Assembly: GCA_941918925.1 (NCBI GenBank)
Contig: OW799236.1
Coordinates: 68,848,465 to 68,912,464 of the forward strand
DNA length: 64,000 nucleotides
Reading direction: 5' to 3'
From: Phyto melanocephala
Taxonomy: Eukaryota > Arthropoda > Insecta > Diptera > Rhinophoridae
Shown here: positions 25,013 through 38,038 of the stretch, one piece after another
How the letters are laid out: the number at the start of each line of letters is the position of its first letter
How positions within the stretch are numbered: the first letter of the stretch is position 1
Notes under the pieces: model-generated
Seen by the model: the letters and a program-made list of their open reading frames with translations, nothing else
What the model was told of the DNA's origin: nothing
Database searches by the model: none
Position numbers and translations under genes: made by a program

Positions 25013-25628
25013 GAGGGTGGTTGAATTTTAAGGACCGATGTTGAATTTAAATAAAACACAAATTATTTAGGATATTATTATCATTTCTTTTTATAATGAT
25101 AATATTTGTATGGTTCAATTATGTATTTAACAAAATATCTGCCAAATGGCCCCCCATCCTAGGCACCACTCCTCTAGCTGATGGTCCAATTTTTCAATGA
25201 CAATGTTGATGCTCAATTGTTGGGCATGATGATGAGTCGAGGTTGACTGCTCTTTTGCCACACTATCGCAAAAAACAGCAATGGTTCCCATTCAACGAAC
25301 TAAGAAGGCATTCACAGATTTTCTAACATTTTATACAGGCCTGTTTTGCAGAAATTTAAATATTTTTTACAATTCTCCCGATTGTGGACGAATTTGAACG
25401 ATTATCTTGATCAAAAGAATTACGAACTGCACAAAATGCATTTTGATTTAAACACCCATTTTTATAAAAAACCTGAATAACTTTAAAGCGTTGCTCATTT
25501 GCGTATCTTTAAACGGATCAAATTGAGTAAGTTTGAGATTGAGAAATGTCAAGTGAAATGTAGAAAACAAAATTAAAGACTAGGTGTAGTTCACCTTCAA
25601 CATGGGCATTTAAAATTTGAAAGCCCTC
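25013..25628 (-). mobile_element. Mariner-type MITE with TA duplication, inserted in the HINE
   Basis: A 616-base element flanked by TA (25011-25012, 25629-25630). The ends GAGGGTGGTTGAATTTTAAG and, inverted, GAGGGCTTTCAAATTTTAAA continue as about 32-base imperfect inverted repeats that both reach ATGTTGAA. Inside, the minus strand keeps pieces of an N-terminal transposase region (NEQRFKVIQVFYKNG, then AKEQSTSTHHHAQQL) joined directly to the extreme C-terminal end also seen at 11746. It is therefore a deletion derivative, not autonomous. The empty site is visible in the HINE at about 3219-3222. Confidence 0.85.
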
Positions 25629-25774
25629 TACAAAGAAAGTGATTAACATTTTATTATAAAGAGATTATTCCATAGCGATTAACAAAATAATAAATATTGT
25701 GCTTTAAATGTACACAAAATTGGTGGTGGGTATAAAAGATTCGGCACAGCCGAATATAGTGCTCTTACTTGTTT

Positions 25775-28700
25775 AAAAATACAACTGTTCTGGTATTTAC
25801 ATTTTGAATACGTCTTAAAATTAGAAATAAAAAATAAATTAAATAATTATATATTTTATATATATTGAAAAAAAATAAAACATAATTTTGTAATTTAGAA
25901 ACATAGTAAAACTACGGTCCCTGATTCTTCGTTTAACACCTTAAATACACGTAGAGTAAAAGAGTGCACAAAAAAAAAATTCGGCTTTGTTTTTAACTTA
26001 ACTAATCCAAATAAAATTTTATTTTAAGTAGAACCTATTACTAAAATTGTAAATTAATAAAAAAAAATTTTAAAAAATATTTTTTTTCTAATATAATTTT
26101 ATTTTAAACAAGATGCAAACAGAATATTCTTAGCAACAATAAATATATTATTATAATTATTATATATTTTTAGATATAGAAAATGAAATTTATTTTAAGA
26201 AAGTGTTTTTTTAATATAATTTGATGATAATATTTTTGGTGTAACACATGAGCAATAGATGGTATAGAAAAAGAATTTTTAACCAATTTTGAAACTCAGA
26301 CAACAAATTTAGCACACAACATTTTTTGGTGGCATTTTAGTCAGGTTGCATAAAATTCAAACTATTAATAATATATTTTCACAGACCAAATGTTATAAAG
26401 CAATTCGACTCCCTTAAAAATAAGAAATAGTAGGCTCTGCACAACAACTTTTATTTTGCATAACCTTACCGCTGCCCTTAGTATTTTATTTTACAAAATA
26501 GCAGTTCTTTGCTGTTGATAATTTCCTAATCAGTTTCAAATAAAACTTCCACCAAGTTTTATAGATTTTTTAAATCTATCTCAAATATTTTGTTTTTTTT
26601 TATCATAATTTTTTAAAAGTTTTTGATTAACAGCTAATTCCTGTTTTATGTTTTATCGGTAAATTGAATGTGCCCAATGAAGGAAATTTGAAAGAAAAAG
26701 CATGAAAACCACAAAACACGCCTTTTATTATCCTGTTTTTAAGTCTTAATATTCAACCTGACTTCGTGACACATAATATAATTAGCTTGAATGATTAAAT
26801 TTTATAGTTTTCTAGCTGGCCCAACAAAGTTTTTGTATTGTATCTATTCGTAGATAGATTTTAATATGATCTGCCACCACTTGCTTGTTATGCAGTAATT
26901 CTCATCAAAAGTATTTCATTCGTATGACAATATCACACTTTCTTCTCCGATCCATTCCATTTATGTTCTCATTTGGAAGTTGTTATCAAAAGAATCTCAT
27001 ACTAAGTTAAAGCCAAATAGAAGTTACAGTTATATAGAATGACATTAAATATTTTTTTTGGTATGGTCGGTGCTACGTCCCCTCATCTGATCAGTTTGAG
27101 CATAAAAAAGTAAACTGATATCGCATCCAATTATACGGAACTTAATAATTATGCAGATATGCTATTAAGTATATATTACTAAGAGGAAAAGTGTCACGCA
27201 CTCTCATTTGATCTTATCCAATCATTGAAATTTATTGTATAATTTCTATTTATTATTATTTATCTAATACCTGTGATAATTATATATTTATATTTTATTC
27301 GAACTTTCTCTATATATTAAATTTTAATGTGAACCATTTTTTTATTTTGGCTTAAGTTCATTTATTTTTTCATTTTATTTTATAATTCAAATTTAATTAA
27401 ATTTTAACCATTTTTTAGAAACTTAAAAGTTTTCTTATATCGAATTTGTTACTTTTATTTTGTCAGTGGAACACAGTTATGTTCAAACATATTTTTGGTC
27501 GCAAGTAGAAAGGTCCTTGCTCAAATAATTTTGAATCTGCAGGATAAGGTAAAAACGTAGTAAAAAGAGTATTATCATAATGTAACTTCTCTGTAAAATT
27601 GCCTGTAAAACTGTTATTTTTGATGCTTTTGCTTTAGATTTCTGTGTCAACAATGAATTTATGTGAAATTTATTCAAATCAAAGAAAAACTTAATTTTGT
27701 TACAAAAAAAAAACGTGAGTGGGCCTTTTTAATTGTGACCATCCATATATTTTTTTTGTCCACAAAACAGGAAAATAAAAAAATGTTGCTGTCGATAGCA
27801 ATGAATAATTGACTGATTTTATGCAGGGCGTAAAGGGCAATATTGTTTGCCCTTAGTAAAAGCCGGGCTCAAAAGGAAAATAAATTTAAGAACACATGTT
27901 AGTAGATTTTGCATAAAATATAAAATATTACATATATTTCTCGAGAAAAAAACTTTTTGTATTAAACGAGACTGTTATTAAATCATTGTTCATTATTTTT
28001 TTTTGCAGAATTTTGCAAAGGAAAGTTTACTACAGTTTTTTAACATAATTTAGCTTAAAGGTAAACTTACCGGTTAACAAACAATATGACAAATTGTTCA
28101 CATAGTGTACTAATATGAATATATATTTCTTAAATTTTGTTCTCTGAAAGTTTCAAAAGCTTTTAGGAATATAAGAGTAAAAATTATTAAGAAGAATACG
28201 CATTTAATGTATAATAATTGTTTCTGTAGTTTCTGTATATAAAAGTTAACTGTATTCACAACGGACAGCTTTTAAAAAATGTAGGTGAGAACAGATTTGT
28301 GTTACAACTTGGAGCAACAAAGGACGTCAGACTTTCAAGTGTTATACTGATGGTTATAATTAAGAACTGTTAAAAGAACTAACAAAAATGGCACTATAAA
28401 AAACTTCAAAAAGCTTTATTATAACAGAACTCTCTATATATTTTTATTTTAACTAAATAAAAGGACTTTTTAAAACATATGCCGTAAATAAAAGTTTCAA
28501 TCAATGTTTATTTTTTTAATTTTAAAAAATGTTTATTTAAAATAGTTATTTTTAGTATCTTGATTTGCTTCTCTGTTTATTTTATAAATTTTAAATGAAA
28601 CCTCTATCCTTATAGGCTAAGGCCAATTTTTGCAACTGTCATTTATGTACATGTCCATATAAACTTATATAGAGATATCCGTATAGTTTTACAATACATA

Positions 28701-31700
28701 ACGGGAAGGATATAATAATACATAAAAAGGTATGCAAGTTTTTATTTGGTATAACAATTATTTAAAAGCTAAGTATTTATGTTGGATAAGTATCTTAGTT
28801 TTATACAATACAAGTGCATTAGTAGTCCATACAAAAAAAGTTCACAAAGAAGAACGAAGTAAAAGCACATTTAAAGTTTTTTTTCAAGGATACTGTGCAT
28901 ATTTGTTTTTTTTATTAATAATAATGAAATGTACACAGTGCAAACTTTTAAGATTTAAGAAGAATTAAGTATTATAAACAGACAAATGTAAAAGTCTGTT
29001 TGGGGTTAATTTATAAAAATGAAAACATTTTTGTAAGAGATTTTGAATCAAATTTCTATAGAAAATCTATTTTGTAAATCTTTGATATTTTTATGAATAA
29101 AACAGTTATTTTTTATATTGCACTTCCTCAGGTTCAAGCTCACACAGTTAAGGATACATTTGCAACAAGATTGCATATACACCTACTTGCCTTTATAAAA
29201 GTTTTTTTTTATCAAAACTTGAATAAGAAGGTATACTGTTATAAAATTAATTTAAATTTCTGTTGTATTGTATAAATTTTATACATTTATACGTTTATTT
29301 TATAACAGTTGCAAAATTTCAAATTGGGGATATAAAAAAGCTCTTATATACTTTTATGGCAAAAATTTAACTTTTATCAGCACATAATTGTTATAAGGTT
29401 AAAGCTATAAATTTTGTTTTCTTAGAAACTTTTAACGTTTAGATAAATATATTTTATGGCTTGTAGTTCCTTAAAGCTTTTAAAGAGACCATTTAGTTTT
29501 TGTTCTCTTTCCTTGTTAAGAGCATATATAAAACACATATTCTCTCTTCTGAATTTAAATGAGAGTTGGCATAGTCTCTCTTATTAGGTTTTTCGTAGTA
29601 AAAGTAAATTTTATTGGTAGTTCTTCCAAAGCTGGTCTTTATGCATTTCACTGGTGCTTATGCTAAACAATCAGTAGAGCTAAATAATTAGTAAATTTTT
29701 TATGTTAATAAAATATTTTATATTTCTCGGCTGGCCTTAATATATATTTAGTGTTAATTCTTAGCCAAATTAATAAGGGTTTCTATCCCTTATCCCATTA
29801 TATTAAAAACGAATAAAAGAAATTGTTGTTTGGGTTTATGCAGAGGTTTTTATTATTGGTTGTTGTTTTTTTTTAAATTCTTATTTTGATTATGAAAACT
29901 TTAAGTTATGTATATAAAATTTTTCAAACTTTATCATAAATTTTGTGGTATCAGAGTCTACTGACGTTGTGGCATAAGCACCAATGACATGAATATAGAT
30001 TAGCTAAAACCAAGAATTACTAGCATATACAAAATATTTAACTAATTTATGACGTTAACAGAATTAAGTTAAGCCAAGCCTACAACTTCTTAATTTATTT
30101 TATGTTATATCGATAACTACTGATAAAGGCACAAGTGCAGTTACTTACATAGATTTTATAATTATCTAACTTTACTGAATGCACTAAATAATGCATTGAC
30201 TGCCATTTAAAACAAATTCATAAAAATAAACTTTTCCCATCACTAAAACAATAAAAACACTGCCACTAAATTCTATGGAAATTCTAAGATTACAACAACA
30301 CTCTTACCTTTTTAAAGTACGAGTAAAACTTATATAGAGTTCACCAGAAAACAAAAAGAAATTAAGTGAACTTAATAAGACAGTCATTAGAAAATCTAAA
30401 GAAATGGTAGGAAGAGAATACCAGTACAAAGTCAATATGTTGCAATCTATCTATTGTCTACTAGATGGTAGAGTGCCTTGCAAAAGTCAATGAATTTGTG
30501 GCACAAAACAAAAGACAATAAAAATAATAAAAAATATAAAACTTTAATTAACTGCAGACGTACATTTACAAGTTTCTTCTTTACAACTTTTGCAAAAATA
30601 AAATCAAAAATAACTATAGTTTCCCACTTGTGCAAAGACATTTGCAATAAAATCTTTAAACTAAAGAGAAGAGGAAAGAGTTGGGTCATAATAAATAAAA
30701 ATGCTGCACCATATATACAGTATTCGCATTAAATACACATATTACTGCGGAAAAGCTTTCGCACTTGCCTCAAACAACGTGTAAATATACATTCACGTTC
30801 TACTTAAATTGGTAGAAACTTTAGTAGAATTTCGGTAAACAATATAAGCTGTTTAAAGGTGGCATACAGACAAACCGCAGTAAGCCGGCTTAAAGTACAC
30901 AATCTGACAAATGTACATTATTTTTAGTTACACAAGCGAAGATTTGTGTGTTCGCACATTTAAACATGTGAGGAGTTGGCAAATATATTGGGGTAGTTTC
31001 ATGTGAATCGCTAAAAAATAAATTAATTATTCCTTGAAAAATTTAAGGATTACTTTTTTGTACTTGTATATGGTGAGCTGTTGACAATTTATAAATATTC
31101 TAAAAATAAAGACAATATTTTCTTTATGCATATTTAGTCCTTCTATATAATTTTCTATTTGTGATAATAAAAGAATAAGCTATTTTACACATGTAGGGGG
31201 AATATCGAAGCAGACCACTACTATCACGGGTCCCAGTGTATCGTGTGTATTGTACCAAAAAAAAGACAAAGAGAGTATATTTTGTCGTTTTATTTGTTTT
31301 CTGTTTTAGATTTGGTGTTCACATTTTAGTGTATTGGTTTTAGTCGAAATAAATAAATATATGAAAAATAATCTTTAGAATTAAGATACATTAACTAGTT
31401 TAGGATCGAATGGTTCGATCGCAGTAATAATTACAGCACAAGAGGAAACAAGACATCATCGATCTCGTCGTCCGTCGTGACTTGCTACAACGGGGTATTA
31501 TCCAAAATTTTTTTGCGGTTTTAGTTTACGATTGGTATTTCAAGAAAAAAAAAAGATTAACGATGACGGTAATAGTTTTAGAAAAAAAAAAAAATAAATA
31601 AAATTCAAAAGACTTTTTCAGAATTTTTTTGCTTTGAAACTCTCCACGTGCTTTGTTATATTTGCCGCAATAAATAGTTGCATGTGGTCATAAATACACT

Positions 31701-34645
31701 CATGGAATTGCTAAGATTTATTTGAAATGTTACAACTCGTTCTTATGAAAAAACTACAACCTTTGTAATACTTGTAGGTTGAAAGTCTTATACTAAAGTG
31801 TGTTTCAATATATGTATACCTCTACATTCACCTTAATACATATGTATACATACAATCACATGAAACAAACAATTACAAAATTTCTTAAGAACACATACAA
31901 ATAGGCATATATATGTATATATACATTTTTATAAAATTTTAGAATTCCAGTTATTTTAAATAATTAATTTCTATAGACCATAACGTATCTGCAGTGGTTA
32001 AACAACATTCCGCACTCTTCTTGTTTTTCAGTAAAAGGGCCAATAGAATTCATTTTTTTAAACAGCTTTAAATAAAACCTTTGATTTCGCCTAACGTTTG
32101 AAATTGATTTAAAAGATTTTTTTTTCAAAAACAAGCCACAAAATCATTAAACGGTTGCTGCTACTAATCTAATAGAGGATTTGGTTATTTTGTATGATGA
32201 AAACACAATTTCCATGATTAATATTTGAATTAAAATTGTTTGTATAAATATAGGTACATATAGGTACGTACCTACGTTTGTTTAGCTTGTATTTAAATTG
32301 TGTGTGTCAATCTGTGGACAAAATTGATGAGTCCTTTGTTTGGATTTTATCACTCAGAATTAACATTTAATTTTCTCGTTTTCAGTTCTATTCTTCTTTG
32401 TTGTTTTTTTTTTTTTTTTGTATAAATCTGACAACCTTAAATTTACTGGCAAATTATAAATATTCATACAATTTAAATATACAAAGAGAAGAGGAGCATA
32501 TGAATTATTGTACGAGGAATGAGTGGTTTTATTGTAATTCTTCTGTACACTTTGTTATTTTTATGACTGTTTTGTGTGTCAAAGTCAAATACCAAGAATA
32601 TATTCATGTTAAAGAGAACATTTGTATTTTCAAAAATGTTTACTGGTGGTTAAGTCTACTTTCATTCCTTGGGGTAAAGCAGGGGTATTTTATATGCGCT
32701 GTGAGGTTTGCAAGAAGCAAATTTATCATGGAGTTTGAAGTTATTTAATGTTGAAGTATGTGCTTGATGTGCCATTCGCATATTTCATCATAATTAGAAC
32801 ACAGAGTTTTTAGAGCATTCAGAAGACGAGCTGTTTTAAGATTAAAATATGTTTTAAGATTAAAATATGTGAATATAAACCAGCACAGAATTGTAGTTTG
32901 ATTAAATTAATGGTTATTTGATTTCCCCTTGAGGAAAATATTTTTAATAATTTTTGAAGTGGTATTTCGTACAAATAACTTGTTAACAAGGACGCGTAAA
33001 ATATTTTTATTCTCGAACCTATTAACAGTCTGCAACAACATTTAAAGGAAATTTGAAAAATTTTTCGTTTTAAGGCACGTGCACATCTAAACATGACCTT
33101 GAAAATATTTTATGTTTTTTTCTATTGATAGTTTCAGCAATAAAATAAGTTAAATTGTAAAATTATTACACAATTTAAAAACACTAAAATTGTTGGTTAC
33201 TTTTGACAGCAACATTTAAATTTTACTACACACAAATTAGTTTATCAATTTGAAATACAAACCAAATAACTTAATTTAAAACATACTCTAATTTTATAAT
33301 TTAATTTAGACACAATAAAACTTTTCGAAATGTTGAAAAATAACTTTATAAATAGTACCATGTTTATATACATATTTATGTATGTATGTTTGCATTTGAA
33401 AAGTATTATTTTTTTACCAACAAATAAAAACTTTTGGGGACAACCATTTAGTACAGTTTTGACCAAAAACAAACAAGAAGAATAAAAACTTTATCTATAA
33501 ACTGTTTATTCCTAAATGTGATATCAAAACTATCAAAAGTTATATATAACTGTATTCGTGGACTGAGTAAACTAATGGTTTTGTTGTATGTCGTTGTTTT
33601 GAGTAAAACAAAAATATGATAAAATGCTGAATATTTGTCTGACTGAAAGAGTGAAAATAATGAAATTTTTGCTCTTAAAAGTTGTATGCATATATATGAG
33701 CTCATAACAATTTTAAAACTAGAATTACTGTCAAAACTGTCAGAATTTATTTTCTTTATTCTGTTTGAATTGTTTTCTTACTTTAGATCTTGTGTATTTT
33801 TTTACGATGTAGCTTCAGTTAGCAAATTATAACACAGATTGAAAGATTTAAAAGTGTCAAAAGGTACAGGTGCAGTGAGATAAGTAAATGTAATTGAAAA
33901 AAAATTTGTCATATAGGAAATAGGCTGTACAATTTTATTTGCAAAGAAGTCTTCGCCGCACACCTTTGAGTTTCAGTTAGTTTTGCAAGATGGTTTAAAA
34001 ATTAAAAAACCCCAACCAACAATTTTCAAAACTAATCTAACTTTTTTGAGGGAATACTAGACAACATATCGTCGGCTTAATATGCAATACTGCTAACTGC
34101 CTTTCAACAAATTTTACAGGAGAGACAAAAAATATGGTTGGTTTATTTTATGGTATTCTTCATGTATGACTACAATCTACAAAAACAAAAATCTTATTAA
34201 TTGTAAGTAAATGTAAGAGTTAGTAATAAACACTGAACTAATATTGTATTGGATTTAGCAGTTTTTTTTTATCAAACCTTTTTACACACTTCAAGATTTA
34301 AATTGAATAAAAACTACATGCTGGTCGACGAGGCGTATCTTTCTCTACCGCACGGCATACAAATCTTAATTTACTTAAAGTGGTTGGAGCAGGTAAGCAT
34401 ATTAAGTCAACGATATATAAATTTTAGAAATATATAAAAATATTGTATTTTGTTGATCACTGATACAAAAATTATTTATAGATCTTTTCCCTACCTCTGA
34501 TTTATTTAAGGTTTACAAAAATTAACAATTTTTAGTTGTTAGTATGACGATAGATCCATCGAAAGCCATATTTTTTCTCTTCATTGGTCATTGGTAATTT
34601 CAATTAATTTCAGTTATACATTCTAGTTAACAAAATATTAGAGTT
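25775..34645. other. Long AT-rich stretch, no gene seen
   Basis: Nearly 9 kb with many homopolymer runs and chance ORFs of fewer than 120 codons, mostly Phe/Leu/Lys-rich (for example 32398-32748). I found no transposon motif, splice-linked coding block or RNA gene. It may be intronic or intergenic DNA. 31190-31500 has higher GC than its surroundings but no motif. Confidence 0.4.
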
Positions 34646-34648
34646 TTA

Positions 34649-35369
34649 TGCTAGGCGCACAATTGGGACGAACGACGAATTTTTCGTCGCGAATATTCGT
34701 CATCAAAAATAAAACACATTTGTGTATATGAGAATGCATACAATTGTGGCGTCAGTCGAAGTTCGCTATACGCGGCGAACACTGCATTAGATTTATTTCT
34801 ATTTCTTACGCCGGCGAACGACGAACAAATTGGTACAAGGTGACCATTTTTTTTTATAAAATTTGGGCTTACTGCTAAACTTTTTAAGAAAATAAAGTCA
34901 GTTTTTACTTTAATAATTGTTTTATTTTTTATTTTAAAACATTTAAAAAAAGTATTAAAAAGTTAAGTACAAAAATTTGTTTTTATTTGTGTTTTTGCAA
35001 ATGTTTAAGTATATTAAGTGATCTTTTTTTAATATGGTCACACTATTAACTGTTATACACAAACAAAATTTTTATTATTGTTTAATGCACGTAACCACGA
35101 CATTCTTTGCAAACGTTTACTTATACGTAAGAAAGTTTTTATTATTACAGAAATTATATTTATTGTTTTGTTGAGTTTCACAAAAAATTAAATTCTTCAT
35201 TATTTTTGTTTTTTCTTTCCACAAACAGTAAACAATTTTATCAACTATAAAAGGAGTTACTTTTTCGTCGTTGTTGTGCTTCACACGACGAATTTGCAAA
35301 GCGAATTTTTACCGAAGCGATTGTCGTGTTGGGCGAAATTCGTCGTTCGTCCCAATTGTGCGCCGAGCA
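34649..35369. mobile_element. MITE with about 38-base terminal inverted repeats and TTA duplication (PIF/Harbinger type)
   Basis: The left end TGCTAGGCGCACAATTGGGA (34649 onward) and the right end, inverted TGCTCGGCGCACAATTGGGA, continue through CGAACGACGAATTT with one mismatch in the first 34 bases. TTA flanks both sides (34646-34648 and 35370-35372). A 3-bp TTA duplication and non-coding interior point to PIF/Harbinger. The interior has a second, weaker inverted pair (GGTGACCATTTTTT near 34838 and AAAATATGGTCACAC-like near 35030). No coding capacity. Confidence 0.82.
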
Positions 35370-35372
35370 TTA

Positions 35373-35847
35373 CACTAACAAAAAAAATTAGAAATTATTT
35401 TAATAAAATTTTTAACAAGCGCCACGATTTTAGTTCTCCCAAAAATGCTTTAGAAAACTTGGTTTTCTTATATGTACAACATTGGTGTGACAGCTCTTAA
35501 CTCACCTGATCTATATCTTTCGCAAATTAAAAAAAGATTCTAAATTAGTTTTTTTCATAATACTAAAAAAATTAAGTATTTTTTTAAAAATTTTGAAATT
35601 AATGGTTCTTTTTCTACCTATGTATATATCGATGTAACTATAGGAGATACTAACATAAAGCTTCTGTAGACACAACTGAAAAACTCTTCCATCACAACTT
35701 AACAATTGGCAATAATTGTGATACTCACATCGCTATGTAAACATTATGCACATTGAACCATAAAATTCGTTTATAAACAAATTTGTATTCATTCATTAAT
35801 ATATTTATAAATATAAAATAATAATTTTGTAGTGTAAACACAAAAAC
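35373..35847. other. Spacer, nothing recognised
   Basis: AT-rich with chance ORFs only. Confidence 0.3.
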
Positions 35848-36454
35848 AAACAAGTAAGAGCTCTATATTCGGCAGTGCTGAATCTTTTATACCCGCCATC
35901 AATTTGATGTACTTTTAAAGAATAGAATTTATTAGTTTGTTATTAACAGTAATTGCTATGGAATAAGACTTTTATATTAAAATATGTATCACTTTCTTTG
36001 TATAACTTCGATATGCTAGTAAATTTTTTTCGTAATTTTAGTGTTTCAATGAAAGTGGACGTTATATGTAGTAGGCGTATCGAAGTTGTTTCTGCTAATG
36101 AATACAACTTAGATATCTTTATTCATAGAGAAATTATATGAATTTGAGATAAAGAGTTATATGGTAGGTTGGAGTGTCACAGTTTTTTCCCGTCAGAACA
36201 AAGTTTTTGACCAAAAAGCAATGGTTGCAAAATTTCAGAATCATACATCTAATTTTGCCAGTTTTTGAGCCCCTTAGCTTTTTCGGTCCGACCTCTATCG
36301 TGCTTTCAACAGACATAACTAGATCGTCATGAAAAAACACCCCGATTCAAAATATATATTCTTTATGTGGTCTTAAATGGATATTTCGATGTGTTACAAA
36401 CGGAATGACAAAATGAATATACCCCCAACAATTTTTTTGGCGGCGGGTATAAAA
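35848..36454 (-). mobile_element. HINE/DINE-like repeat, internally deleted
   Basis: On the plus strand it starts with AAACAAGTAAGAGCTCTATA, the stem-loop TTCGGC-AGT-GCTGAA and TTTTATACCCGCCATC, and ends with GGCGGCGGGTATAAAAA, so both termini are present in the reverse orientation. The interior is about 600 bases. Most of the tandem array is gone and the (GTCY)n tract is almost lost (near 36305-36315). Confidence 0.72.
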
Positions 36455-38034
36455 ATTTTAAAATAAATTAATTTGTGTTTATTTACTGTTACGGAAGAAA
36501 TGTAAAGTGCGTGACGTAGCATGCATATAAAAATCATAATCATAATAAACAACTACAAGATTTTTTCGATATAAATATTTTATTCTCCTTAATTTATTTT
36601 TGTGTACTTTATTATGTAAAATTTACTTTAAATTACAAAAACACACTTAAACTTGCAATGTTGGTTATATTTTTGTTGCGTGCGTCACAAATCTTTGTGA
36701 TTAATTATCTTGCGATAAACATGATTTAAAAACATTTTTTATGCTATTCGAAAGCTTACTTAAATCCTTCAAGACATTATATATAAGTTAAATATAACTC
36801 TTTTTTATTTTTACGTTTTTCGCTTATATGAGAAAAACGTTGCAAAATTTTAAATGCACATAAGCGATAAATACTGTATTGATGTTTTTACTCTAAAGGT
36901 CATTGACCTTAAGTAATTTCTTCTAATATTTGTTGGTCAGATCTTGCCGTTTTTTAAATTTTTGTTTGTAATATATAGGACTTAGAGCAAAGCATTGTTT
37001 TTCGAAAAAATAATGTCTTAGATTTTTTGTGGTACGGCCAAATATGCATACGTATATGTATGTACATGTACTAACCACACAGAAATTTACTTAAAATAGA
37101 GAGTCAATCTCCTTTAGATCTAATAAAATTTTAGTATTTTTCGTTCGATTTATTTCGACTTCTTGAAAAAAATGTCCTGTTAAATTAATTTCCTCTTATG
37201 CATGTATGATTTAGACATCTTTCTTTCCCACTACTGCAAACACAAACTCATAATAGTTTTTCTAAATAGTAACGCCCTACACATAAAATTGACTGATACA
37301 GTAAAATAACAAAAAGCTAATGTCACCAATCGTCGTAACATCTATCAAGTGGTATTTGCAGTAAACCATGCAATGACAAAAATATTATTTAACCAAAATA
37401 GAAAAAAAATAATAAAAAATAAAAAATGAGACAACATTGTTCGAGTTTTGAGCTCTGATTTAAAAAAAAAATCACTATGTTCTACAAGAAATAAATTGTT
37501 TTATTCATGCCACTTCATTTCGTTCTTTAAATACAACTTCAATCATATATTTGTCCCCTATGTGCTTTCAAATGTGCAGTTGCTATGTCATTTGTTTTCA
37601 TGTAATTTAGTTTTATGCATTTTTGTCGCAATTTGAGTTATTGTTTCTTACTATCATTTCTTTGAGAGGAACGAAAATTGCAAAACAAAAAAATTAAAAA
37701 AAAAAAAAATAAAACTATCCTTTTATAATTTGCTACATGGCATCGAGATGAATGATCGAATAATTGAGTGAGTAACTGAATAACTAGACCAATGATTAAT
37801 GAATGTATACATGCATGAATGATTCATATACATTGAAATGGTAATGCGTTGCTGGATTCAACTAAAAGTTGATATTGTTTTATGAAGGACATATATTTCA
37901 ATGACGAGCCGCATCGTTTCTGTAATCTTAGCAGTATTTGCTTTATAAGGCAGGTATCAATTCCGCTGGTCTTATATGGCTTCTTTTGTGATTTTTATTC
38001 CTTAAGGCTGTAGTTGGACAAAAATGACACGAAA
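36455..38034. other. AT-rich flank of the nested retrotransposon block, no gene seen
   Basis: No repeat or gene recognised. Its last bases run into the CAGG duplication at 38035-38038 that marks the insertion of element A. Confidence 0.35.
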
Positions 38035-38038
38035 CAGG
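38035..38038. repeat. Target-site duplication of element A, left (CAGG)
   Basis: CAGG immediately before TGTTACG; the partner is at 62729-62732 directly after CGTAACA. Confidence 0.88.

Larger units (their letters stand above)
23405..25774 (+). mobile_element. HINE/DINE-like Helentron-type repeat with internal tandem repeats, full length
   Basis: The best-preserved copy. The 5' end TTTTATACCCGCCACC (23405-23420) is followed by a run of A and the return arm TGGTGGGGGTATA. The mini-me core and a long (GTCY)n microsatellite (23544-23589) follow. A 270-290-base unit is then repeated about three and a half times (23.97-24.9 kb). The inverted copy of the 5' motif, GGTGGTGGGTATAAAA (25722-25737), precedes a perfect stem-loop ATTCGGC-ACA-GCCGAAT (25739-25755) and the end GTGCTCTTACTTGTTT. 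The repeat is non-coding. It is split by a mariner-type MITE at 25013-25628; the copy at 1867-3832 shows the uninterrupted target. Confidence 0.75.

Noticed and set aside
32398..32748. 116-codon ORF as a host gene
   Set aside because: Begins in a T-run, no motif, no splice context, composition as expected for AT-rich chance ORFs.
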